The notes beneath the pieces are model-generated. The model made no database searches. It was not told where the DNA came from and saw only the letters and a list, made by a program, of their open reading frames with translations. Below, in pieces: positions 8,752 through 16,421 of a DNA stretch of 64,000 bases. The stretch is from Eutrophobius brisbanensis. GTDB taxonomy: Bacteria; Pseudomonadota; Gammaproteobacteria; Eutrophobiales; Eutrophobiaceae. The DNA lies in assembly GCA_038131795.1 (NCBI GenBank), contig JAYPQE010000003.1, positions 620,001 to 684,000 of the forward strand, read 5' to 3'. Made by a program: the position numbers and the translations under genes. How positions within the stretch are numbered: position 1 is the first letter of the stretch; the number at the start of each line of letters is the position of its first letter.

Positions 8752-10111
8752 GACACATTATATCTGTAATGAATGTGGTGCAACTTCGCCTAAATGGGTT
8801 GGGCAATGTCCAGACTGCAATAGCTGGAATTCATTGGAAGAAACTGTGGTTAATAAAAAAACGGGTAATTTTGGACAAGCAAACATACCCGTAACTGCCA
8901 CGGTTGTTCGTACGTTAAACGATATCGAAATATCGGATCAGCCCAGAACGAGCACGGGTATTAAAGAGCTGGATAGAGTCCTGGGTGGAGGTATAGTTGG
9001 CGGATCTGTAATTTTAATTGGCGGAGATCCCGGGATTGGAAAATCAACCATACTCCTGCAAATGGTAGCCAATTTGAGCAATCAACATAATATCAGCACC
9101 TTATATATTTCCGGTGAAGAATCACTGCAACAGTTGGGACTCAGAGGTGTAAGGCTGGAGCTTGACCTTTCATGTTTGAAATCCATGAGTGAAAACCAGA
9201 TTGAGCAAATATTTACCGCTGCTTTAGAAGAACAACCACAGGTGCTGGTGATTGATTCGATACAGACTGTTTTTACAGAACAGCTAACGTCAGCCCCTGG
9301 TTCCGTATCACAGATAAGAGAATGTGCAGCCCAGTTGGTGAGATATGCAAAACAAACCAATACGGCTGTGATATTAGTTGGGCATGTGACAAAAGAAGGC
9401 ACACTGGCCGGCCCACGTGTTCTTGAACATATGGTAGATACGGTGCTTTACTTTGAAGGTGATAATACGGAACGCTATCGTATAATACGTTCAGTTAAAA
9501 ACCGTTTTGGCGCGGTGAATGAGCTGGGGATATTTGCCATGACTGATTTGGGATTGAAAGAAGTCACAAATCCTTCCGCCATTTTTGTTTCCAGTTATCA
9601 GGACAATACGCCAGGCTGTATCATCATGGCCACCCGAGAGGGGAGTAGACCACTTTTAGTAGAAGTCCAATCACTAGTGAACTCGGCTCATGGACAACAG
9701 CCACGCCGGGTGACAGTTGGGCTGGAAAATAATCGACTGGCCATGTTACTTGCAGTGATGGAGCGTTATTTGGGAGTGACAACCTATGACCAGGACATAT
9801 TTGTCAATGTGGTAGGCGGTGTCCGTATCGGCGATACTTCTGCAGATTTACCTATTGTTCTTTCTATACTTTCCAGTATGAAAAATATACCGCTGCCAGA
9901 AAAACTTATTGCATTTGGTGAAATTGGTCTGGGAGGGGAAGTCAGACCGGTACAAGGAGGTCAGGAACGTTTGGGTGAGGCGATGAAGCATGGATTTTCC
10001 AGGGCCATTATTCCAACTGCAAATCGCCCCAAAAAAACATTATCGGATATGGATGTCAATGCTGTTACCAGACTACATGAAATCATTCCCATGGTGTTAA
10101 AACAGAAGTAA
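8726..10111 (+). CDS. radA: DNA repair protein RadA
   Basis: This is a RecA-like branch-migration ATPase involved in recombination and repair. It has an N-terminal four-cysteine zinc finger (CNECG and CPDC), the Walker A motif GGDPGIGKST, the RadA-specific KNRFGAVNELG motif, and a C-terminal Lon-protease-like domain (ADLPIVLSILSS, GEIGLGGEVRPV). The length of about 461 is typical. It overlaps the end of alr. The ATG at 8726 has AAAAGG four bases upstream; an ATG at 8738 (MTRVKTHY) is an equally good start by comparison with known RadA proteins. Confidence 0.97.
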   Translation: MLLSMTRVKTHYICNECGATSPKWVGQCPDCNSWNSLEETVVNKKTGNFGQANIPVTATVVRTLNDIEISDQPRTSTGIKELDRVLGGGIVGGSVILIGGDPGIGKSTILLQMVANLSNQHNISTLYISGEESLQQLGLRGVRLELDLSCLKSMSENQIEQIFTAALEEQPQVLVIDSIQTVFTEQLTSAPGSVSQIRECAAQLVRYAKQTNTAVILVGHVTKEGTLAGPRVLEHMVDTVLYFEGDNTERYRIIRSVKNRFGAVNELGIFAMTDLGLKEVTNPSAIFVSSYQDNTPGCIIMATREGSRPLLVEVQSLVNSAHGQQPRRVTVGLENNRLAMLLAVMERYLGVTTYDQDIFVNVVGGVRIGDTSADLPIVLSILSSMKNIPLPEKLIAFGEIGLGGEVRPVQGGQERLGEAMKHGFSRAIIPTANRPKKTLSDMDVNAVTRLHEIIPMVLKQK

Positions 10112-10122
10112 TCAATTCCTTT

Positions 10123-10147
10123 GTAACCTCTTTAATCTCACATCGAA
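10123..10147 (+). promoter_or_regulatory. Candidate ECF-sigma promoter upstream of the DoxX-like gene
   Basis: GTAACC (10123-10128), 15 bp, then CGAA (10144-10147). The layout closely matches sites before the VTT/oxidoreductase operon (minus strand, 12927-12951) and the pit-arsM genes (14195-14220). It resembles the GTAACC-N16-CGAA pattern I recall for Caulobacter SigF, the partner of NrsF. It lies about 190 bases before the gene. The leader also holds an inverted repeat (GGGCAATT/AATTGCCC, loop 15) and a TATAAT near 10304 that could serve as a second promoter. Confidence 0.45.
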
Positions 10148-10336
10148 TAAAGAGCATGTGAGTTATAAACTAGTAGAAATTTCGGCCCTGATGCTGATTT
10201 CAGGTCTGTGTCTTGGGCAATTGGTAAAAGAATACATAATTGCCCGATACCAACTTCACCTATAACTATGGCGTTTCAATCAGATTGGCATATCTATGAG
10301 CTATAATTAATTCAATATATGACGGGAGTTACATAA

Positions 10337-10744
10337 ATGAATGAACAATCTTTATCCATCGACAAGGGAAAATTGGAATTATCATTATTTTTACTTCGCC
10401 TAGGAGTGTTTATAGTAATGATGGCATGGACGTTAGATAAATTTCTTGACCCGGAACATGGAGTACGCGTTTTCGAACGGTTCTACTTTCTAGGAGGAAT
10501 GAGTACGACTATCATGATGGTGATAGGTGCCGTAGAAATCCTGATTGTCCTGGCGTTCATGCTGGGCTTGTGGAAAAAATATACTTACGGATTTGTGATG
10601 CTGGCCCATGCGGTCTCAACTTTCTCTGCCTGGAAACAATATACCATTGATATCAGTCTATTGTTTTTTGCTGCCTGGCCCATGCTGGCGGCCTGCGTGG
10701 CATTATTTTTGCTGCGTGATCACGATAAGAAATTTACATTCTAA
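10337..10744 (+). CDS. DoxX-like membrane protein
   Basis: This is a small four-helix inner-membrane protein of 135 residues. The hydrophobic segments are around residues 16-32, 50-78, 84-100 and 105-126. It resembles DoxX/DUF-type quinone-linked membrane proteins, with LRLGVFIVMMAWTLDKF at the start and MLGLWKKYTYGFVMLAH in the middle. DoxX relatives appear in metal-stress operons controlled by SigF/NrsF in other bacteria, which fits the nearby sigma factor. It starts at ATG 10337 with GGGAG upstream. The precise family and function are uncertain. Confidence 0.65.
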   Translation: MNEQSLSIDKGKLELSLFLLRLGVFIVMMAWTLDKFLDPEHGVRVFERFYFLGGMSTTIMMVIGAVEILIVLAFMLGLWKKYTYGFVMLAHAVSTFSAWKQYTIDISLLFFAAWPMLAACVALFLLRDHDKKFTF

Positions 10745-10763
10745 CCAAATGGTATTCGTATTT

Positions 10764-12194
10764 TTAAACGGGCAGCTTTTGCAATAAAGCAACCAGTTTC
10801 CTGGTTCGGTCGCTGAATAATTTTGGTGTGAACCAGGCGCCGGCAACACGCTTATTGATTTCAGCAAGGGTAGGGTAAGGGGCTATCATCCCGGCGATGG
10901 CACTGATCTTAAGCTTTGATGAAATAGCCAGGCCCCATACCTGAATGAGTTCGCCGGCATGTGGGCCCACAATGGAGGCGCCCAGTATATGGCCACTGCC
11001 AGTAGTGACGACTCGTATATTCCCTTCACAGTTTGCCTCAGCAATGGCCCGGTCATTTTCTTTTAATGACCACTCAACTACCTTTATATTATTCCCGAAT
11101 TGCACCCTTGCTTCACTTTCGGTGAGTCCTACCTGGGCAAGTTCAGGATCGGTATAGGTGACCCACGTCAGGGCACGGTAGTCCACTTTAGCCGGGATTT
11201 TAAAACAGATATTTTTTATCACAATCCCTGCGTGATATCCGGCAATATGCGTAAACTGTGGGCCACCGGCGACATCTCCAATGGCAAAAATCCGTCTTCT
11301 ACTTGTACGCAAACGTTTATCTACACTTATCCCTTTTTTAGTGTAGTGGATTCCAGCCTTGTCCAGGTCCAGTGAGTCTGTGACAGGGACCCGTCCAGCC
11401 GCCACCAGGAGATGGGAACCGGAGACTTCAAATTTCTTACCTTCTTTTACCAGAATAATTGTAACCTGGTCATTGTTATTTTTGATTTTATCTATTGATA
11501 TATCTTCATATATATTGATGTGTTCCGATTCAAGTTGGCTTTTTAATATGCCTACATTTTTTGTGTCATCACGAGGCAGTAGCGAGGCCATGTCGAATAT
11601 GCTCACTTTGGACCCCAGCCGCCTATGTGCCTGCGCCATTTCAATGCCAATGGGGCCGGCTCCAATAATTAATAAATGTTCAGGTTTCTCAGTTAAAGAA
11701 AAAATGGATTCATTGGTCAATACGTTAACTGTTTCAATCCCCTGTATTGTAGGTATGACAGGCCTGGAACCTGTTGCAATGACTATATGTTTTGCCTTAA
11801 TTATTTCCGTGCCTGACTGGATTAAATCCGGTGTAATAAATCGCGCATGATCGCGTAATATCTTAACCCCCAGACCTTCAAATCGTTCCTGAGAATCATT
11901 AGGTTCTATTGACTGGATTACAGTTTTTACGTGGTCCTTGACAGCCAGATAATCAATGTCTGGATCTACAGGTGATATACCAGAAAATCGCCCAGAACGC
12001 ATTATTTGGGCATGTTTGCTGGCGGCCAATAGTGCCTTGGATGGTACACAACCTGTGTTCAGGCAGTCACCACCCATTTTCGCTTTTTCTATCAACACCG
12101 TGCTTAGGCCCAACTGAGCGGTGCCGGCTGCGACAGAAAGACCGCCTGAGCCGGCACCGATCACACATACCTGAGTATTAATTGATGGATTCAT
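10764..12194 (-). CDS. FAD-dependent pyridine-nucleotide disulfide oxidoreductase (MerA-like fold)
   Basis: This is a flavin disulfide reductase of 476 residues. It has the FAD motif VIGAGSGGLSVAAG, the redox-active pair in GGDCLNTGCVPSKAL, the NAD(P) fold LIIGAGPIGIEMA, and the dimerisation domain (THIAGYHAGI, WVTYTDPELAQVGL, PYPTLAEINKR). It is not a true mercuric reductase: it lacks an N-terminal heavy-metal domain and the C-terminal cysteine pair, ending instead in ARKLVALLQK-type sequence. In many bacteria this enzyme is fused to a VTT-domain membrane protein. Here the VTT gene is separate, directly upstream, overlapping by 17 bases. The substrate is unknown. Confidence 0.85.
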   Translation of the reverse strand: MNPSINTQVCVIGAGSGGLSVAAGTAQLGLSTVLIEKAKMGGDCLNTGCVPSKALLAASKHAQIMRSGRFSGISPVDPDIDYLAVKDHVKTVIQSIEPNDSQERFEGLGVKILRDHARFITPDLIQSGTEIIKAKHIVIATGSRPVIPTIQGIETVNVLTNESIFSLTEKPEHLLIIGAGPIGIEMAQAHRRLGSKVSIFDMASLLPRDDTKNVGILKSQLESEHINIYEDISIDKIKNNNDQVTIILVKEGKKFEVSGSHLLVAAGRVPVTDSLDLDKAGIHYTKKGISVDKRLRTSRRRIFAIGDVAGGPQFTHIAGYHAGIVIKNICFKIPAKVDYRALTWVTYTDPELAQVGLTESEARVQFGNNIKVVEWSLKENDRAIAEANCEGNIRVVTTGSGHILGASIVGPHAGELIQVWGLAISSKLKISAIAGMIAPYPTLAEINKRVAGAWFTPKLFSDRTRKLVALLQKLPV

Positions 12195-12891
12195 TATTTT
12201 GATTAAGTGATATCAATCTGGTTTTTTTTAGAATAGTCGGGAGCAGGGCAAATACTCCAAGCAATGTAAATGCCAGTAACATTTCAATTGAAACAAGATC
12301 TGACAAGGCAATAATTGTTCCTAACTTCCTGCCAACATTTGCATAGACGAAAGTGCCGGGCATTATGCCAATAAACGTTGTAGAGATAAAAGTAACTAAA
12401 CGAATATTAAATAATGCCGGGACAATATTTACCAGGAAAAACGGGAATACAGGTACCAGCCGCATAAATAACAGATAACCAACAGCATTACGGTTCATAT
12501 TTGGCTCTATTTTTTTAAACAAAGGACCGGCCCTGTTTCTTAAGGTAGAACCCATCGCACTTTTTGCAGCTATAAATAAAATAGTTGCCCCTATAGTCGC
12601 CGAAAATACAATTAACAGTGTGCCTAGCCAACGTCCAAATAAAAATCCACCTAGCAAGGTGAGGACAGTCGAGATTGGAAGAGATAGCGCAACTGATATA
12701 ATATAGATGCCAATAAATGCAGCGGCTGTCATGACCGGCCTGTTATGTGCCAAATCAAGTAACTCAGAACGTTGGGATTTGATTGCATCTAAATTGATTA
12801 TTTCATCTATGCCAAATACCCAGGCCAATATAACCAGGAATATAATAATTGAGATGGGGGCTAATTGTTTTATTGTGTCTTTATTAATCAA
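12178..12891 (-). CDS. TVP38/TMEM64 family (VTT-domain) membrane protein
   Basis: This is a DedA-like inner-membrane protein of 237 residues, with an N-terminal helix, the GGFLFGRWLGTLLIVFSATIG block and the MRLVPVFPFFLVNIVPALFNI segment that marks the VTT domain. It overlaps the downstream disulfide oxidoreductase by 17 bases; the two are found fused in other genomes, so they probably act together at the membrane. A GTAACT-N15-CGAA site lies 36 bases before the start, pointing to ECF sigma control. Confidence 0.85.
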   Translation of the reverse strand: MINKDTIKQLAPISIIIFLVILAWVFGIDEIINLDAIKSQRSELLDLAHNRPVMTAAAFIGIYIISVALSLPISTVLTLLGGFLFGRWLGTLLIVFSATIGATILFIAAKSAMGSTLRNRAGPLFKKIEPNMNRNAVGYLLFMRLVPVFPFFLVNIVPALFNIRLVTFISTTFIGIMPGTFVYANVGRKLGTIIALSDLVSIEMLLAFTLLGVFALLPTILKKTRLISLNQNNESIN

Positions 12892-12926
12892 AATTCAACT
12901 GTCCGGGTAAAAAACTTTGAAGCATA

Positions 12927-12951
12927 TTCGTAAATTAATTTTCAAAGTTAC
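12927..12951 (-). promoter_or_regulatory. Candidate ECF-sigma promoter of the VTT/oxidoreductase operon
   Basis: Read on the minus strand: GTAACT (12951-12946), 15 bp, CGAA (12930-12927). The CGAA is 36 bases before the ATG at 12891, a normal distance. It lies in the short divergent region before the sigma gene. On the plus strand of the same region a weaker GTAAAA-N16-CGTA (12907-12932) could drive the sigma gene itself. Confidence 0.5.
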
Positions 12952-12966
12952 TATTTTAACTTGAAC

Positions 12967-13545
12967 ATGCAAGAACAATCACAAAATGATGCCAGTCTTT
13001 CTTCTCTGATGCATCAGGCACAACAGGGTGATAAACAGGCCTATTCAAGGTTATTTCTTAAAGTTACCCCTATGTTAAGGTCATTTATCTCGCAAAAAAT
13101 TAACAATCCTAATGATATGGAAGATATTGTCCAGGAGATATTAATTTCACTGCATAAAGCAGGGCATACCTACGATGCTAACAGGCCGTTTGAGGTATGG
13201 ATATATACCATTGCAAGATATAGATTAAATGACCATCTGCGTTCTTACTATAAAAATGCCGCATTGAAAGAGAAAATACAGGATGAACATGAACATTTCA
13301 CAGGTAATACTGATGTAACTCCTGATATGGAAATGGACGAATCTATTAATGAATTAATCGCGGCATTACCGGAAAAGCAACGGATAATTATTACCATGAT
13401 GAAAGTTGAGGGCTATACCGCCAAAGAAACTGCCGAAAAGGTCAAAATGACTGAAACAGCGGTGAAAGTTGCTGCCCACAGGGTATATAAGAAACTGGCA
13501 AAACAGATAAAACAAAAGGATCACTTAACTGATGGAAACGAATGA
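12967..13545 (+). CDS. ECF RNA polymerase sigma factor
   Basis: This is a group 4 (extracytoplasmic function) sigma factor of about 192 residues. Region 2 is visible as DMEDIVQEILISLHKAGHTY followed by FEVWIYTIARYRLNDHLR. Region 4 is LPEKQRIIITMMKVEGYTAKE and the helix-turn-helix up to KVAAHRVYKKL. The ATG at 12967 is preferred over TTG 12961; no strong ribosome-binding site is present. It overlaps by 14 bases the downstream gene for an NrsF-type anti-sigma factor, so the two form a sigma/anti-sigma pair. Likely targets are the three GTAAC-N15/16-CGAA sites in this region. Confidence 0.92.
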   Translation: MQEQSQNDASLSSLMHQAQQGDKQAYSRLFLKVTPMLRSFISQKINNPNDMEDIVQEILISLHKAGHTYDANRPFEVWIYTIARYRLNDHLRSYYKNAALKEKIQDEHEHFTGNTDVTPDMEMDESINELIAALPEKQRIIITMMKVEGYTAKETAEKVKMTETAVKVAAHRVYKKLAKQIKQKDHLTDGNE

Positions 13546-14173
13546 TTTAATCCAGCAAATTTCTGACGAAGGTGCCAGCAGGCCATTAATGCATCCATTA
13601 CAACAGTCCATGTTCTGGGTGATGGCGATTATCACATATTTGTTTGTTTTTTTACTGTTTGACGGGTTCAGGCCCGATTTATCAGAAAAATTAGGGTCAT
13701 CAGAATTTCTATTTGAATTAGGTCTGTTATTTGCGGTCGGTATGGCAGCGACCTTTGCAACTTTCTGTTTGACCCGCCCTGATGATTTTCAGATAGCCTG
13801 GGCCAAATACATGCCGCTAGGGATTCTTGCAATCTGGGCAATATTTGCCTTTATTAGCGCAGGTGACAATCTGCAATTAACAAACTTGATTGATTCTGTA
13901 GCCTTGGTGCAGGTTCATTGCCCCATTCATATTATAGGATTTAGCGCCATTCCAGCCGTTGTTATCTTTATTCTGGTACGTATGGGGGCGGTCATCAGGG
14001 TTTACTGGGCAGGTATCATGTCTGCATTGTCTGTTACCGCATTTGCCTATCTGTTTATGAGGTTGGTGGAAAATAATGATAATCCCGCCCATTTAATCGT
14101 CTGGCATGCCATCCCTATACTGGTGCTATGTCTGCTCAGTATGTATGCTGGAAAGAAAACCCTGCGTTGGTAG
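13532..14173 (+). CDS. NrsF-like (DUF1109) transmembrane anti-sigma factor
   Basis: This is a six-helix inner-membrane protein of 213 residues, matching the NrsF/DUF1109 family that holds SigF-type ECF sigma factors inactive until metal or oxidative stress. Family-like features are the short cytoplasmic N-terminus, the QVHCPIHIIGFSAIPAVVIF segment with Cys130, and the C-terminal NPAHLIVWH block. In Caulobacter NrsF, two conserved cysteines (about 131 and 181) are reported to be important. Here the first is kept, but the second position falls in VENNDNP with no cysteine; other cysteines are at 79 and 200. It overlaps the sigma gene by 14 bases. Confidence 0.8.
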   Translation: METNDLIQQISDEGASRPLMHPLQQSMFWVMAIITYLFVFLLFDGFRPDLSEKLGSSEFLFELGLLFAVGMAATFATFCLTRPDDFQIAWAKYMPLGILAIWAIFAFISAGDNLQLTNLIDSVALVQVHCPIHIIGFSAIPAVVIFILVRMGAVIRVYWAGIMSALSVTAFAYLFMRLVENNDNPAHLIVWHAIPILVLCLLSMYAGKKTLRW

Positions 14174-14194
14174 AGCCTTATTAGTTAACCTGAT

Positions 14195-14220
14195 GTAACG
14201 GTTTGTAACAGCTGGGCGAA
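14195..14220 (+). promoter_or_regulatory. Candidate ECF-sigma promoter of the pit-arsM genes
   Basis: GTAACG (14195-14200), 16 bp, CGAA (14217-14220), 33 bases before the pit start codon. This spacing and distance fit an ECF promoter and match the other two sites in this region. A second GTAACA at 14205 overlaps the spacer. Confidence 0.5.
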
Positions 14221-14253
14221 ATAGTCCATATACATACGATTGCTTTGGTATAT

Positions 14254-15356
14254 ATGGAATTCATTTACATTTTTATCGCCTGTACATTACTGTTTGGTTT
14301 GTCATATGCCAATGGCGCAAACGATGTCTCCAAGGCCATTGCAACCCTGGCAGGATCAGGGGTCACATCGGTAAAATGGGCCATCGCCTGGGGGACGGCA
14401 TGGACGGTAATTGGTGCGCTCTTTGGCATCCTATGGGGGACCGCTATCCTGAAAAATATCAGCGAAAGCATCTACATGGATGATTATGGTTTTATCTTTG
14501 CTGCTGCTATGGCCACTGCCATCGCGCCAATTTTATGGGTATCGCTTGCTACCTGGCGTAAGTGGCCTGTCTCTACTACCCATTTCGTGATCGGAGGACT
14601 GGTGGGTACCGGTCTGATCGGCTATGGTGCCAGTGGGATAAACTGGCCAACGATCTTCACAAAAATTGCTTTGCCCTTGCTGATCATTCCATTCATAGCC
14701 ATTTTTCTGGCATGGTTGCTGACACCTGGATTAGAAAAGTTTGCCAGGGTGGCAAACAGAATCAGGATTTGCATTACCCCGGTTCCTCGATTTGCCATGC
14801 TAGAAGCACAAAATCGTACCGTGATGCCATTGGAAGACTGTGTAATTTGTGATTGTGAAAGTACTGAAGCAGGTTTGACACATGGCGTCAATCTTTCTAT
14901 GGATAACTTACATTGGTTAACGTCAGGATTACTGTCCTTTTCGAGAGGGTTGAACATTCACCTAAACTGATGGCAATCGTTTTACCATTTCTGTTTATGT
15001 ATGATTCGGTCCCTGTATGGTTATTTATATGGGGTGGTCTGGCAATGGGGCTGGGAAGTTGGTATGGGGGTAAAAAGATAACCGAGCTGCTGGGTTTTCA
15101 GGTGACCAAACTCAATCATGAACAAGGTTTCGCAGCCAACCTTGTATCTGCCTTTCTGGTTATTGGCGCCAGTCGATTTGGCATGCCGGTATCAACAACG
15201 CATGTTTCATCATCGTCAATTATGGGTGTTGGACTGGTAAATCAGGAAGGGTTAAATATTCAGACAGTCATGTCCATGCTATTTGCCTAGATGGTAACTG
15301 TTCCGGTTGCTGGACTATTTGCAATTAGCGTATATTTATTTATCAATTTGTTTTAA
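14254..15356 (+). pseudogene. PiT-family inorganic phosphate transporter, disrupted
   Basis: This is a low-affinity phosphate/cation symporter gene with two separate lesions. The first part carries the PiT signature SYANGANDVSKAIATLAGSG and the VSTTHFVIGGLVG repeat. At 14955-14956 the frame is lost: the frame reads SFSRGLN and then shifts, and restoring one G there gives the conserved RGLNDSPKLMAIVLP, so a single-base deletion is likely. The second part keeps the second repeat (GASRFGMPVSTTHVSSSSIMG) but meets TAG at 15288-15290, where relatives have Trp (LLAW). Past it the same frame continues as MVTVPVAGLFAISVYLF to TAA at 15354. PiT proteins also carry arsenate. The start ATG at 14254 follows an ECF-like promoter. 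Confidence 0.88.
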
Positions 15357-15371
15357 CTTGGGAGTAGTTGT

Positions 15372-16415
15372 ATGAGTCAGGAAACATTACAGGAAGTTCA
15401 GGAGTATTATGGCAAGGTACTGAAGTCCAATGAAGACTTGAAAACCAGTGCGTGCTGTCCCGCCAGTGCGCCACCTGAGCACATCAGACATCTTCTTCAA
15501 AATATACACGAATGCATACAATCTAAATTTTACGGTTGTGGGTCACCTATACCAACTGCACTGGAGGGATGTCGTGTTCTGGATCTTGGTTGTGGATCAG
15601 GTAGAGATGCCTATCTCTTGAGTCAGCTGGTAGGGGAAAACGGCAGTGTGATTGGTGTAGATATGACCAATGAACAATTATCAGTCGCCAAACAATATGT
15701 GGGTTGGCATATGGATAAATTTGGTTATAAAAAGCCCAATGTAGAATTTATTCATGGTTATATAGAAGATTTACAACAGGCCGGCATAGAAGACGATAGT
15801 ATTGATCTGGTGGTTTCCAACTGTGTCATCAATTTATCGCCAGACAAGGAAGCTGTTTTCTCAGAAATAATAAGGGTCCTTAAACCTGGGGGCGAATTAT
15901 TTTTTTCCGATGTGTTTTCCGGAAGGCGTATACCAGAGCGATTAAAACAGGACAAAACACTGTATGGTGAATGCCTGGGTGGGGCAATGTATAAGGAAGA
16001 CTTTCGTCGCTTAATGACGAAGTTGGGTATACCTGATGTGAGGATACTGGAAACACGATTATTGGAGTTAGAGGATCCGGAATTATTCAAAAAAGCCGGT
16101 ATGATTGATTTTTATTCTATGACCGTCAGGGCATTTAAAGTCGAGCTGGAGGATATTTGTGAGGATTTCGGACATGTTGCTTATTACATTGGCACAATCC
16201 CAGAGGAACCACATCGATTTATTCTGGATGATCATCATGAATTTAAAACCGGTATGCCGGTGCCGGTATGTGGAAATACCGCAAATATGCTTTCTGCATC
16301 GCGGTATAAAGCCCATTTTAAGATAGCCGGTGATTTTTCCACTCATTATGGACCATTTGATTGTTCTCCAGCAGGAGACATTACCTCTAACAACGATACT
16401 GCAGGGTGTTGCTAG
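15372..16415 (+). CDS. arsM: Arsenite S-adenosylmethionine methyltransferase
   Basis: This cytoplasmic enzyme methylates As(III) using SAM, producing methylated, often volatile arsenic species. It has 347 residues. The SAM motif VLDLGCGSGRDAYLLS is near residue 69. Arsenic-binding cysteines are recognisable: Cys56 in KFYGCGSP, Cys151 in SNCVINLSPDKE and Cys201 in GECLGGA, with a Cys28-Cys29 pair that may be the fourth. The C-terminal domain (VPVCGNTANML) and the terminal GCC are typical of the longer ArsM group. It starts 15 bases after the broken phosphate-transporter gene and probably shares its promoter. No arsR, arsB/acr3 or arsC is present nearby. Confidence 0.93.
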   Translation: MSQETLQEVQEYYGKVLKSNEDLKTSACCPASAPPEHIRHLLQNIHECIQSKFYGCGSPIPTALEGCRVLDLGCGSGRDAYLLSQLVGENGSVIGVDMTNEQLSVAKQYVGWHMDKFGYKKPNVEFIHGYIEDLQQAGIEDDSIDLVVSNCVINLSPDKEAVFSEIIRVLKPGGELFFSDVFSGRRIPERLKQDKTLYGECLGGAMYKEDFRRLMTKLGIPDVRILETRLLELEDPELFKKAGMIDFYSMTVRAFKVELEDICEDFGHVAYYIGTIPEEPHRFILDDHHEFKTGMPVPVCGNTANMLSASRYKAHFKIAGDFSTHYGPFDCSPAGDITSNNDTAGCC

Positions 16416-16421
16416 ATTGGC

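Noticed and set aside
10764..12194. Mercuric reductase merA
   Set aside because: It lacks the N-terminal metal domain and the C-terminal cysteine pair, and no other mer genes are present.
14254..15356. Programmed frameshift plus TAG read-through in the PiT gene
   Set aside because: No slippery heptamer or downstream structure is evident at 14955, and two recoding events in one transporter would be unusual.
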